DNA of 64,000 nucleotides. It comes from Acanthornis magna (Eukaryota; Chordata; Aves; Passeriformes; Acanthizidae). This document shows positions 47,120-59,853 of the stretch, piece by piece (within the stretch, counting starts at the first letter, position 1; each line of letters starts with the position of its first letter). Location: positions 5,905,001 through 5,969,000 of the forward strand of contig JAWUZG010000015.1 of NCBI GenBank assembly GCA_036785705.1, in the 5' to 3' direction. The notes beneath the pieces were generated by a model that saw nothing but the letters and a program-made list of their open reading frames with translations, did not search any database and had not been told where the DNA came from. A program made the position numbers and the translations under genes.

Positions 47120-48395
47120 TCTGGTGGGGATTTCTCCTTTGCGCTAAGAGAGAGCAGTAGAACCCTGAGCTAAACCGCTGGATCTAAGGCTCCAGGGCTT
47201 AACAGGTGCCTCCATTGCCAACTGCACACGTTTTAATCTGTGCCACCTATGGTGCTGAGCCCCTCTGGCCCAGTGCCAAGCTGCCCTCAGGGGGGTGGGT
47301 CAGGCTGGAGAGATCTAAAGGGCCTGGAGCTCCAGCAACACTGGCGCTGGAAAGGGCCTGCCGAGGCCATTGCAGCAGCGCCCCAACATTGCTGCTCCTC
47401 CATCTTTCTGAGGTGGAAAACCCAGGTAGTGTGTTGGGGTAATTAGCTAGGGCTAGGGTTAGGGTTACGCCTAGGGTTAGGGTTAGGAGATCTAAAGGGC
47501 CGCGAGCTCCAGGAGCACTGGCGCTGGAAAGGGCCTGCCAAGACGAACACGGCAAGACCCCAACCTTGCTGCTCCCACACCTTTCTGATCTGGACCCCCC
47601 ACAGGGGTGGGCACCTCGGCCCCAGCCCCAGGCTCGGGCCTAGGCTGCCCTGTGGCTCGGGCTTAGGCTTCAGAGAGCTGTGGAGTCTACAGCTGCAGGG
47701 ACGCTGGCACTGGACAGGACATTGCAAGGGCATCCATCATGGCAGGCTGCTGCCAGAGACTGGATGTTCCGTGGCTCTAAACATCCGGGAATGGCCTGTG
47801 TCTGCTGCGAGGGGCCAGCTGGGTTTTGCTGACGGTGAGGCATTCAGCGCCTGCTGCGGCCCCAGAGCCGCTCCAAGGCCTGGCTGAGCTGTCAGCCCTG
47901 GACTCTTGGGCTGGCAGTGCTCACCTGGGCCCTGAGTGGCCATGTGACCAGCAGTCCCAGCTGAGGGCTGGGGACATGAAGGCCATGGGGCTTAAAGGGC
48001 GCAGCATGAGGTCAGCACATGGTCACAGCCTAGAATCCTGCATGGGCTTCCTGTCCCGTCCCTGGTGCAATCCTCGGAGGTGGGAGCTCTGTGCACGTTT
48101 TTCTAGATCTCTTCTCTCCTTCTGGCTTTGTCTCTGCCTGTCTTTCTTCTCCTACTTCTCTTTGCCTAGAACTTTTGGCTAACATAGCATTTTGTATGTT
48201 TCAGGGTTCTTCTCCGTGGGGCTCAGTTGATGCTCAACAAATGCTAAATTAACACTGAGTACTGCTCTGGTAAGCAGTTGAGAGTTGAATTCTATGTTGT
48301 ATTTCATCCTTTGCCGAAGATGGTTTATTTTTGAGCATTTGATTTTGATCCTTTTGCCAGTAAGGCTTCAGTGTGATTTTCACCTCTTGACTATA
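47120..48395 (+). repeat. Monomer 38 (1,276 bp, TTCTC)
   Basis: Matches copy 31 except A at 47,842 (offset 723), an allele common elsewhere, so the difference looks like conversion rather than error. Confidence 0.97.
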
Positions 48396-49666
48396 TCTGG
48401 TGGGGATTTCTCCTTTGCGCTAAGAGAGAGCAGTAGAACCCTGAGCTAAACCGCTGGATCTAAGGCTCCAGGGCTTAACAGGTGCCTCCATTGCCAACTG
48501 CACACGTTTTAATCTGTGCCACCTATGGTGCTGAGCCCCTCTGGCCCAGTGCCAAGCTGCCCTCAGGGGGGTGGGTCAGGCTGGAGAGATCTAAAGGGCC
48601 TGGAGCTCCAGCAACACTGGCGCTGGAAAGGGCCTGCCGAGGCCATTGCAGCAGCGCCCCAACATTGCTGCTCCTCCATCTTTCTGAGGTGGAAAACCCA
48701 GGTAGTGTGTTGGGGTAATTAGCTAGGGCTAGGGTTAGGGTTACGCCTAGGGTTAGGGTTAGGAGATCTAAAGGGCCGCGAGCTCCAGGAGCACTGGCGC
48801 TGGAAAGGGCCTGCCAAGACGAACACGGCAAGACCCCAACCTTGCTGCTCCCACACCTTTCTGATCTGGACCCCCCACAGGGGTGGGCACCTCGGCCCCA
48901 GCCCCAGGCTCGGGCCTAGGCTGCCCTGTGGCTCGGGCTTAGGCTTCAGAGAGCTGTGGAGTCTACAGCTGCAGGGACGCTGGCACTGGACAGGACATTG
49001 CAAGGGCATCCATCATGGCAGGCTGCTGCCAGAGACTGGATGTTCCGTGGCTCTAAACATCCGGGAATGGCCTGTGTCTGCTGCGAGGGGCCAGCTGGGT
49101 TTTGCTGACGGTGAGGCCTTCAGCGCCTGCTGCGGCCCCAGAGCCGCTCCAAGGCCTGGCTGAGCTGTCAGCCCTGGACTCTTGGGCTGGCAGTGCTCAC
49201 CTGGGCCCTGAGTGGCCATGTGACCAGCAGTCCCAACTGAGGGCTGGGGACATGAAGGCCATGGGGCTTAAAGGGCGCAGCATGAGGTCAGCACATGGTC
49301 ACAGCCTAGAATCCTGCATGGGCTTCCTGTCCCGTCCCTGGTGCAATCCTCGGAGGTGGGAGCTCTGTGCACGTTTTTCTAGATCTCTCCTTCTGGCTTT
49401 GTCTCTGCCTGTCTTTCTTCTCCTACTTCTCTTTGCCTAGAACTTTTGGCTAACATAGCATTTTGTATGTTTCAGGGTTCTTCTCCATGGGGCTCAGTTG
49501 ATGCTAGGTAAATGCTAAATTAACACTGAGTACTGCTCTGGTAAGTAGTTGAGAGTTGAATTCTATGTTGTATTTCATCCTTTGCCGAAGATGGTTTATT
49601 TTTGAGCATTTGATTTTGATCCTTTTGCCAGTAAGGCTTCAGTGTGATTTTCACCTCTTGACTATA
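48396..49666 (+). repeat. Monomer 39 (1,271 bp)
   Basis: Matches copy 32 at all checked sites: C51, A348, A430/A438, T621, GTGACC with AACTG, A1092/AGGT. Confidence 0.97.
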
Positions 49667-50942
49667 TCTGGTGGGGATTTCTCCTTTGCGCTAAGAGAGA
49701 GCAGTAGAACCCTGAGTTAAACCGCTGGATCTAAGGCTCCAGGGCTTAACAGGTGCCTCCATTGCCAACTGCACACGTTTTAATCTGTGCCACCTATGGT
49801 GCTGAGCCCCTCTGGCCCAGTGCCAAGCTGCCCTCAGGGGGGTGGGTCAGGCTGGAGAGATCTAAAGGGCCTGGAGCTCCAGCAACACTGGCGCTGGAAA
49901 GGGCCTGCCGAGGCCATTGCAGCAGCGCCCCAACATTGCTGCTCCTCCATCTTTCTGAGGTGGAAAACCCAGGTAGTGTGTTGGGGTAATTAGCTAGGGC
50001 TAGGGTTAGGGTTCCGCCTAGGGTTAGGGTTAGGAGATCTAAAGGGCCGCGAGCTCCAGGAGCACTGGCGCTGGAAAGGGCCTGCCAAGACGAACGCGGC
50101 AAGGCCCCAACCTTGCTGCTCCCACACCTTTCTGATCTGGACCCCCCACAGGGGTGGGCACCTCGGCCGCAGCCACAGGCTCGGGCCTAGGCTGCCCTGT
50201 GGCTCGGGCTTAGGCTTCAGAGAGCTGTGGAGTCTACAGCTGCAGGGACGCTGGCACTGGACAGGACATTGCAAGGGCATCCATCACGGCAGGCTGCTGC
50301 CAGAGACTGGATGTTCCGTGGCTCTAAACATCCGGGAATGGCCTGTGTCTGCTGCGAGGGGCCAGCTGGGTTTTGCTGACGGTGAGGCCTTCAGCGCCTG
50401 CTGCGGCCCCAGAGCCGCTCCAAGGCCTGGCTGAGCTGTCAGCCCTGGACTCTTGGGCTGGCAGTGCTCACCTGGGCCCTGAGTGGCCATGAGACCAGCA
50501 GTCCCAACTGAGGGCTGGGGACATGAAGGCCATGGGGCTTAAAGGGCGCAGCATGAGGTCAGCACATGGTCACAGCCTAGAATCCTGCATGGGCTTCCTG
50601 TCCCGTCCCTGGTGCAATCCTCGGAGGTGGGAGCTCTGTGCACGTTTTTCTAGATCTCTTCTCTCCTTCTGGCTTTGTCTCTGCCTGTCTTTCTTCTCCT
50701 ACTTCTCTTTGCCTAGAACTTTTGGCTAACATAGCATTTTGTATGTTTCAGGGTTCTTCTCCGTGGGGCTCATTTGATGCTAGGTAAATGCTAAATTAAC
50801 ACTGAGTACTGCTCTGGTAAGTAGTTGAGAGTTGAATTCTATGTTGTATTTCATCCTTTGCCGAAGGTGGTTTATTTCTGAGCATTTGATTTTGATCCTT
50901 TTGCCAGTAAGGCTTCAGTGTGATTTTCACCTCTTGACTATA
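49667..50942 (+). repeat. Monomer 40 (1,276 bp, TTCTC)
   Basis: Matches copies 33 and 43: C348, G503/A509, GAGACC/AACTG, T1102/AGGT, G1196, C1207. Confidence 0.97.
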
Positions 50943-52213
50943 TCTGGTGGGGATTTCTCCTTTGCGCTAAGAGAGAGCAGTAGAACCCTGAGTTAAACCG
51001 CTGGATCTAAGGCTCCAGGGCTTAACAGGTGCCTCCATTGCCAACTGCACACGTTTTAATCTGTGCCACCTATGGTGCTGAGCCCCTCTGGCCCAGTGCC
51101 AAGCTGCCCTCAGGGGGGTGGGTCAGGCTGGAGAGATCTAAAGGGCCTGGAGCTCCAGCAACACTGGCGCTGGAAAGGGCCTGCCGAGGCCATTGCAGCA
51201 GCGCCCCAACATTGCTGCTCCTCCATCTTTCTGAGGTGGAAAACCCAGGTAGTGTGTTGGGGTAATTAGCTAGGGCTAGGGTTAGGGTTACGCCTAGGGT
51301 TAGGGTTAGGAGATCTAAAGGGCCGCGAGCTCCAGGAGCACTGGCGCTGGAAAGGGCCTGCCAAGACGAACGCGGCAAGGCCCCAACCTTGCTGCTCCCA
51401 CACCTTTCTGATCTGGACCCCCCACAGGGGTGGGCACCTCGGCCGCAGCCACAGGCTCGGGCCTAGGCTGCCCTGTGGCTCGGGCTTAGGCTTCAGAGAG
51501 CTGTGGAGTCTACAGCTGCAGGGACGCTGGCACTGGACAGGACATTGCAAGGGCATCCATCACGGCAGGCTGCTGCCAGAGACTGGATGTTCCGTGGCTC
51601 TAAACATCCGGGAATGGCCTGTGTCTGCTGCGAGGGGCCAGCTGGGTTTTGCTGACGGTGAGGCCTTCAGCGCCTGCTGCGGCCCCAGAGCCGCTCCAAG
51701 GCCTGGCTGAGCTGTCAGCCCTGGACTCTTGGGCTGGCAGTGCTCACCTGGGCCCTGAGTGGCCATGTGACCAGCAGTCCCAGCTGAGGGCTGGGGACAT
51801 GAAGGCCATGGGGCTTAAAGGGCGCAGCATGAGGTCAGCACATGGTCACAGCCTAGAATCCTGCATGGGCTTCCTGTCCCGTCCCTGGTGCAATCCTCGG
51901 AGGTGGGAGCTCTGTGCACGTTTTTCTAGATCTCTCCTTCTGGCTTTGTCTCTGCCTGTCTTTCTTCTCCTACTTCTCTTTGCCTAGAACTTTTGGCTAA
52001 CATAGCATTTTGTATGTTTCAGGGTTCTTCTCCGTGGGGCTCAGTTGATGCTCAACAAATGCTAAATTAACACTGAGTACTGCTCTGGTAAGCAGTTGAG
52101 AGTTGAATTCTATGTTGTATTTCATCCTTTGCCGAAGATGGTTTATTTTTGAGCATTTGATTTTGATCCTTTTGCCAGTAAGGCTTCAGTGTGATTTTCA
52201 CCTCTTGACTATA
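50943..52213 (+). repeat. Monomer 41 (1,271 bp)
   Basis: Matches copy 34 except that it keeps C at 51,185, so the T at 42,273 arose after the 7-monomer duplication or was lost here by conversion. Confidence 0.97.
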
Positions 52214-53484
52214 TCTGGTGGGGATTTCTCCTTTGCGCTAAGAGAGAGCAGTAGAACCCTGAGCTAAACCGCTGGATCTAAGGCTCCAGGGCTTAACAGG
52301 TGCCTCCATTGCCAACTGCACACGTTTTAATCTGTGCCACCTATGGTGCTGAGCCCCTCTGGCCCAGTGCCAAGCTGCCCTCAGGGGGGTGGGTCAGGCT
52401 GGAGAGATCTAAAGGGCCTGGAGCTCCAGCAACACTGGCGCTGGAAAGGGCCTGCCGAGGCCATTGCAGCAGCGCCCCAACATTGCTGCTCCTCCATCTT
52501 TCTGAGGTGGAAAACCCAGGTAGTGTGTTGGGGTAATTAGCTAGGGCTAGGGTTAGGGTTCCGCCTAGGGTTAGGGTTAGGAGATCTAAAGGGCCGCGAG
52601 CTCCAGGAGCACTGGCGCTGGAAAGGGCCTGCCAAGACGAACACGGCAAGACCCCAACCTTGCTGCTCCCACACCTTTCTGATCTGGACCCCCCACAGGG
52701 GTGGGCACCTCGGCCCCAGCCCCAGGCTCGGGCCTAGGCTGCCCTGTGGCTCGGGCTTAGGCTTCAGAGAGCTGTGGAGTCTACAGCTGCAGGGACGCTG
52801 GCACTGGACAGGACATTGCAAGGGCATCCATCATGGCAGGCTGCTGCCAGAGACTGGATGTTCCGTGGCTCTAAACATCCGGGAATGGCCTGTGTCTGCT
52901 GCGAGGGGCCAGCTGGGTTTTGCTGACGGTGAGGCCTTCAGCGCCTGCTGCGGCCCCAGAGCCGCTCCAAGGCCTGGCTGAGCTGTCAGCCCTGGACTCT
53001 TGGGCTGGCAGTGCTCACCTGGGCCCTGAGTGGCCATGTGACCAGCAGTCCCAACTGAGGGCTGGGGACATGAAGGCCATGGGGCTTAAAGGGCGCAGCA
53101 TGAGGTCAGCACATGGTCACAGCCTAGAATCCTGCATGGGCTTCCTGTCCCGTCCCTGGTGCAATCCTCGGAGGTGGGAGCTCTGTGCACGTTTTTCTAG
53201 ATCTCTCCTTCTGGCTTTGTCTCTGCCTGTCTTTCTTCTCCTACTTCTCTTTGCCTAGAACTTTTGGCTAACATAGCATTTTGTATGTTTCAGGGTTCTT
53301 CTCCATGGGGCTCAGTTGATGCTAGGTAAATGCTAAATTAACACTGAGTACTGCTCTGGTAAGTAGTTGAGAGTTGAATTCTATGTTGTATTTCATCCTT
53401 TGCCGAAGATGGTTTATTTTTGAGCATTTGATTTTGATCCTTTTGCCAGTAAGGCTTCAGTGTGATTTTCACCTCTTGACTATA
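52214..53484 (+). repeat. Monomer 42 (1,271 bp), hybrid
   Basis: Matches copy 35 from its start to about offset 1091, then switches to A1092/AGGT as in copies 32 and 39. The switch marks the right edge of the 7-monomer duplication, close to 53,300. Confidence 0.97.
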
Positions 53485-54760
53485 TCTGGTGGGGATTTCT
53501 CCTTTGCGCTAAGAGAGAGCAGTAGAACCCTGAGTTAAACCGCTGGATCTAAGGCTCCAGGGCTTAACAGGTGCCTCCATTGCCAACTGCACACGTTTTA
53601 ATCTGTGCCACCTATGGTGCTGAGCCCCTCTGGCCCAGTGCCAAGCTGCCCTCAGGGGGGTGGGTCAGGCTGGAGAGATCTAAAGGGCCTGGAGCTCCAG
53701 CAACACTGGCGCTGGAAAGGGCCTGCCGAGGCCATTGCAGCAGCGCCCCAACATTGCTGCTCCTCCATCTTTCTGAGGTGGAAAACCCAGGTAGTGTGTT
53801 GGGGTAATTAGCTAGGGCTAGGGTTAGGGTTCCGCCTAGGGTTAGGGTTAGGAGATCTAAAGGGCCGCGAGCTCCAGGAGCACTGGCGCTGGAAAGGGCC
53901 TGCCAAGACGAACGCGGCAAGGCCCCAACCTTGCTGCTCCCACACCTTTCTGATCTGGACCCCCCACAGGGGTGGGCACCTCGGCCGCAGCCACAGGCTC
54001 GGGCCTAGGCTGCCCTGTGGCTCGGGCTTAGGCTTCAGAGAGCTGTGGAGTCTACAGCTGCAGGGACGCTGGCACTGGACAGGACATTGCAAGGGCATCC
54101 ATCACGGCAGGCTGCTGCCAGAGACTGGATGTTCCGTGGCTCTAAACATCCGGGAATGGCCTGTGTCTGCTGCGAGGGGCCAGCTGGGTTTTGCTGACGG
54201 TGAGGCCTTCAGCGCCTGCTGCGGCCCCAGAGCCGCTCCAAGGCCTGGCTGAGCTGTCAGCCCTGGACTCTTGGGCTGGCAGTGCTCACCTGGGCCCTGA
54301 GTGGCCATGAGACCAGCAGTCCCAACTGAGGGCTGGGGACATGAAGGCCATGGGGCTTAAAGGGCGCAGCATGAGGTCAGCACATGGTCACAGCCTAGAA
54401 TCCTGCATGGGCTTCCTGTCCCGTCCCTGGTGCAATCCTCGGAGGTGGGAGCTCTGTGCACGTTTTTCTAGATCTCTTCTCTCCTTCTGGCTTTGTCTCT
54501 GCCTGTCTTTCTTCTCCTACTTCTCTTTGCCTAGAACTTTTGGCTAACATAGCATTTTGTATGTTTCAGGGTTCTTCTCCGTGGGGCTCATTTGATGCTA
54601 GGTAAATGCTAAATTAACACTGAGTACTGCTCTGGTAAGTAGTTGAGAGTTGAATTCTATGTTGTATTTCATCCTTTGCCGAAGGTGGTTTATTTCTGAG
54701 CATTTGATTTTGATCCTTTTGCCAGTAAGGCTTCAGTGTGATTTTCACCTCTTGACTATA
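53485..54760 (+). repeat. Monomer 43 (1,276 bp, TTCTC)
   Basis: Same type as copies 33 and 40, including G503/A509, T1102/AGGT, G1196 and C1207. Confidence 0.97.
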
Positions 54761-56036
54761 TCTGGTGGGGATTTCTCCTTTGCGCTAAGAGAGAGCAGTA
54801 GAACCCTGAGTTAAACCGCTGGATCTAAGGCTCCAGGGCTTAACAGGTGCCTCCATTGCCAACTGCACACGTTTTAATCTGTGCCACCTATGGTGCTGAG
54901 CCCCTCTGGCCCAGTGCCAAGCTGCCCTCAGGGGGGTGGGTCAGGCTGGAGAGATCTAAAGGGCCTGGAGCTCCAGCAACACTGGCGCTGGAAAGGGCCT
55001 GCCGAGGCCATTGCAGCAGCGCCCCAACATTGCTGCTCCTCCATCTTTCTGAGGTGGAAAACCCAGGTAGTGTGTTGGGGTAATTAGCTAGGGCTAGGGT
55101 TAGGGTTACGCCTAGGGTTAGGGTTAGGAGATCTAAAGGGCCGCGAGCTCCAGGAGCACTGGCGCTGGAAAGGGCCTGCCAAGACGAACGCGGCAAGGCC
55201 CCAACCTTGCTGCTCCCACACCTTTCTGATCTGGACCCCCCACAGGGGTGGGCACCTCGGCCCCAGCCACAGGCTCGGGCCTAGGCTGCCCTGTGGCTCG
55301 GGCTTAGGCTTCAGAGAGCTGTGGAGTCTACAGCTGCAGGGACGCTGGCACTGGACAGGACATTGCGAGGGCATCCATCATGGCAGGCTGCTGCCAGAGA
55401 CTGGATGTTCCATGGCTCTAAACATCCAGGAATGGCCTGTGTCTGTTGCGAGGGGCCAGCTGGGTTTTGCTGACGGTGAGGCCTTCAGTGCCTGCTGCGG
55501 CCCCAGAGCCGCCCCAAGGCCTGGCTGAGCTGTCAGCCCTGGACTCTTGGGCTGGCAGTGCTCACCTGGGCCCTGAGTGGCCATGAGACCAGCAGTCCCA
55601 ACTGAGGGCTGGGGACATGAAGGCCATGGGGCTTAAAGGGTGCAGCATGAGGTCAGCACATGGTCACAGCCTAGAATCCTGCATGGGCTTCCTGTCCTGT
55701 CCCTGGTGCAATCCTCGGAGGTGGGAGCTCTGTGCATGTTTTTCTAGATCTCTTCTCTCCTTCTGGCTTTGTCTCTGCCTGTCTTTCTTCTCCTACTTCT
55801 CTTTGCCTAGAACTTTTGGCTAACATAGCATTTTGTATGTTTCAGGGTTCTTCTCCGTGGGGCTCATTTGATGCTAGGTAAATGCTAAATTAACACTGAG
55901 TACTGCTCTGGTAAGTAGTTGAGAGTTGAATTCTATGTTGTATTTCATCCTTTGCCGAAGGTGGTTTATTTCTGAGCATTTGGTTTTGATCCTTTTGCCA
56001 GTAAGGCTTCAGTGTGATTTTCACCTCTTGACTATA
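54761..56036 (+). repeat. Monomer 44 (1,276 bp, TTCTC), CpG-decayed
   Basis: Carries CpG losses at AAGGGTGCAGC, GTCCTGTCCC, GTGCATGTTT and CAGTGCCTG, a private G in CATTTGGTTTT, and A348, A509, G607, T621, A652, A668, T686, T1102/AGGT, G1196, C1207. Confidence 0.97.
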
Positions 56037-57307
56037 TCTGGTGGGGATTTCTCCTTTGCGCTAAGAGAGAGCAGTAGAACCCTGAGTTAAACCGCTGGAT
56101 CTAAGGCTCCAGGGCTTAACAGGTGCCTCCATTGCCAACTGCACACGTTTTAATCTGTGCCACCTATGGTGCTGAGCCCCTCTGGCCCAGTGCCAAGCTG
56201 CCCTCAGGGGGGTGGGTCAGGCTGGAGAGATCTAAAGGGCCTGGAGCTCCAGCAACACTGGCGCTGGAAAGGGCCTGCCGAGGCCATTGCAGCAGCGCCC
56301 CAACATTGCTGCTCCTCCATCTTTCTGAGGTGGAAAACCCAGGTAGTGTGTTGGGGTAATTAGCTAGGGCTAGGGTTAGGGTTACGCCTAGGGTTAGGGT
56401 TAGGAGATCTAAAGGGCCGCGAGCTCCAGGAGCACTGGCGCTGGAAAGGGCCTGCCAAGACGAACGCGGCAAGGCCCCAACCTTGCTGCTCCCACACCTT
56501 TCTGATCTGGACCCCCCACAGGGGTGGGCACCTCGGCCCCAGCCCCAGGCTCGGGCCTAGGCTGCCCTGTGGCTCGGGCTTAGGCTTCAGAGAGCTGTGG
56601 AGTCTACAGCTGCAGGGACGCTGGCACTGGACAGGACATTGCAAGGGCATCCATCACGGCAGGCTGCTGCCAGAGACTGGATGTTCCATGGCTCTAAACA
56701 TCCAGGAATGGCCTGTGTCTGCTGCGAGGGGCCAGCTGGGTTTTGCTGACGGTGAGGCCTTCAGCGCCTGCTGCGGCCCCAGAGCCGCTCCAAGGCCTGG
56801 CTGAGCTGTCAGCCCTGGACTCTTGGGCTGGCAGTGCTCACCTGGGCCCTGAGTGGCCATGTGACCAGCAGTCCCAACTGAGGGCTGGGGACATGAAGGC
56901 CATGGGGCTTAAAGGGCGCAGCATGAGGTCAGCACATGGTCACAGCCTAGAATCCTGCATGGGCTTCCTGTCCCGTCCCTGGTGCAATCCTCGGAGGTGG
57001 GAGCTCTGTGCACGTTTTTCTAGATCTCTCCTTCTGGCTTTGTCTCTGCCTGTCTTTCTTCTCCTACTTCTCTTTGCCTAGAACTTTTGGCTAACATAGC
57101 ATTTTGTATGTTTCAGGGTTCTTCTCCGTGGGGCTCAGTTGATGCTCGACAAATGCTAAATTAACACTGAGTACTGCTCTGGTAAGTAGTTGAGAGTTGA
57201 ATTCTATGTTGTATTTCATCCTTTGCCGAAGATGGTTTATTTTTGAGCATTTGATTTTGATCCTTTTGCCAGTAAGGCTTCAGTGTGATTTTCACCTCTT
57301 GACTATA
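56037..57307 (+). repeat. Monomer 45 (1,271 bp)
   Basis: A348, A607, A652, A668 but C686 (an unusual combination), T753, GTGACC with AACTG, CGAC. Confidence 0.97.
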
Positions 57308-58577
57308 TCTGGTGGGGATTTCTCCTTTGCGCTAAGAGAGAGCAGTAGAACCCTGAGTTAAACCGCTGGATCTAAGGCTCCAGGGCTTAACAGGTGCCTC
57401 CATTGCCAACTGCACACGTTTTAATCTGTGCCACCTATGGTGCTGAGCCCCTCTGGCCCAGTGCCAAGCTGCCCTCAGGGGGGTGGGTCAGGCTGGAGAG
57501 ATCTAAAGGGCCTGGAGCTCCAGCAACACTGGCGCTGGAAAGGGCCTGCCGAGGCCATTGCAGCAGCGCCCCAACATTGCTGCTCCTCCATCTTTCTGAG
57601 GTGGAAAACCCAGGTAGTGTGTTGGGGTAATTAGCTAGGGCTAGGGTTAGGGTTACGCCTAGGGTTAGGGTTAGGAGATCTAAAGGGCCGCGAGCTCCAG
57701 GAGCACTGGCGCTGGAAAGGGCCTGCCAAGACGAACGCGGCAAGGCCCCAACCTTGCTGCTCCCACACCTTTCTGATCTGGACCCCCCACAGGGGTGGGC
57801 ACCTCGGCCCCAGCCCCAGGCTCGGGCCTAGGCTGCCCTGTGGCTCGGGCTTAGGCTTCAGAGAGCTGTGGAGTCTACAGCTGCAGGGACGCTGGCACTG
57901 GACAGGACATTGCAAGGGCATCCATCACGGCAGGCTGCTGCCAGAGACTGGATGTTCCATGGCTCTAAACATCCGGGAATGGCCTGTGTCTGCTGCGAGG
58001 GGCCAGCTGGGTTTTGCTGACGGTGAGGCCTTCAGCGCCTGCTGCGGCCCCAGAGCTGCTCCAAGGCCTGGCTGAGCTGTCAGCCCTGGACTCTTGGGCT
58101 GGCAGTGCTCACCTGGGCCCTGAGTGGCCATGTGACCAGCAGTCCCAATGAGGGCTGGGGACATGAAGGCCATGGGGCTTAAAGGGCGCAGCATGAGGTC
58201 AGCACATGGTCACAGCCTAGAATCCTGCATGGGCTTCCTGTCCCGTCCCTGGTGCAATCCTCGGAGGTGGGAGCTCTGTGCACGTTTTTCTAGATCTCTC
58301 CTTCTGGCTTTGTCTCTGCCTGTCTTTCTTCTCCTACTTCTCTTTGCCTAGAACTTTTGGCTAACATAGCATTTTGTATGTTTCAGGGTTCTTCTCCGTG
58401 GGGCTCAGTTGATGCTAGGTAAATGCTAAATTAACACTGAGTACTGCTCTGGTAAGTAGTTGAGAGTTGAATTCTATGTTGTATTTCATCCTTTGCCGAA
58501 GATGGTTTATTTTTGAGCATTTGATTTTGATCCTTTTGCCAGTAAGGCTTCAGTGTGATTTTCACCTCTTGACTATA
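57308..58577 (+). repeat. Monomer 46 (1,270 bp, one base lost)
   Basis: One C is missing at 58,148/58,149 (CCCAATGAGG for CCCAACTGAGG). Private T in AGAGCTGCTCC. A348, A607, A652, AGGT. Confidence 0.97.
58148..58149. other. Single-base deletion (C) in monomer 46
   Basis: CCCAATGAGG replaces CCCAACTGAGG. It is the first 1-bp indel in the array; every monomer to its left is exactly 1,271, 1,276 or 1,280 bp. Confidence 0.95.
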
Positions 58578-59853
58578 TCTGGTGGGGATTTCTCCTTTGC
58601 GCTAAGAGAGAGCAGTAGAACCCTGAGTTAAACCGCTGGATCTAAGGCTCCAGGGCTTAACAGGTGCCTCCATTGCCAACTGCACACGTTTTAATCTGTG
58701 CCACCTATGGTGCTGAGCCCCTCTGGCCCAGTGCCAAGCTGCCCTCAGGGGGGTGGGTCAGGCTGGAGAGATCTAAAGGGCCTGGAGCTCCAGCAACACT
58801 GGCGCTGGAAAGGGCCTGCCGAGGCCATTGCAGCAGCGCCCCAACATTGCTGCTCCTCCATCTTTCTGAGGTGGAAAACCCAGGTAGTGTGTTGGGGTAA
58901 TTAGCTAGGGCTAGGGTTAGGGTTCCGCCTAGGGTTAGGGTTAGGAGATCTAAAGGGCCGCGAGCTCCAGGAGCACTGGCGCTGGAAAGGGCCTGCCAAG
59001 ACGAACGCGGCAAGGCCCCAACCTTGCTGCTCCCACACCTTTCTGATCTGGACCCCCCACAGGGGTGGGCACCTCGGCCCCAGCCCCAGGCTCGGGCCTA
59101 GGCTGCCCTGTGGCTCGGGCTTAGGCTTCAGAGAGCTGTGGAGTCTACAGCTGCAGGGACGCTGGCACTGGACAGGACATTGCGAGGGCATCCATCACGG
59201 CAGGCTGCTGCCAGAGACTGGATGTTCCATGGCTCTAAACATCCGGGAATGGCCTGTGTCTGTTGCGAGGGGCCAGCTGGGTTTTGCTGACGGTGAGGCC
59301 TTCAGTGCCTGCTGCGGCCCCAGAGCCGCCCCAAGGCCTGGCTGAGCTGTCAGCCCTGGACTCTTGGGCTGGCAGTGCTCACCTGGGCCCTGAGTGGCCA
59401 TGAGACCAGCAGTCCCAACTGAGGGCTGGGGACATGAAGGCCATGGGGCTTAAAGGGCGCAGCATGAGGTCAGCACATGGTCACAGCCTAGAATCCTGCA
59501 TGGGCTTCCTGTCCCGTCCCTGGTGCAATCCTCGGAGGTGGGAGCTCTGTGCACGTTTTTCTAGATCTCTTCTCTCCTTCTGGCTTTGTCTCTGCCTGTC
59601 TTTCTTCTCCTACTTCTCTTTGCCTAGAACTTTTGGCTAACATAGCATTTTGTATGTTTCAGGGTTCTTCTCCGTGGGGCTCAGTTGATGCTAGGTAAAT
59701 GCTAAATTAACACTGAGTACTGCTCTGGTAAGTAGTTGAGAGTTGAATTCTATGTTGTATTTCATCCTTTGCCGAAGATGGTTTATTTTTGAGCATTTGA
59801 TTTTGATCCTTTTGCCAGTAAGGCTTCAGTGTGATTTTCACCTCTTGACTATA
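58578..59853 (+). repeat. Monomer 47 (1,276 bp, TTCTC)
   Basis: C348, G607, A652, T686, CAGTGCC (CpG loss shared with copies 44 and 48), GAGACC/AACTG, AGGT. Confidence 0.97.

Larger units (their letters stand above)
44422..53302 (+). repeat. Seven-monomer block, second copy (monomers 36-42)
   Basis: Partner of the block at 35,510. Identity begins just after the 1111-1114 site of monomer 35 (upstream alleles AGGT in copy 28 against CGAC in copy 35) and ends just before the 1092 site of monomer 42 (A against G in copy 35). Both edges therefore fall within about 25 bp of the same monomer offset, as expected of one in-register unequal exchange over seven units. Confidence 0.93.
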
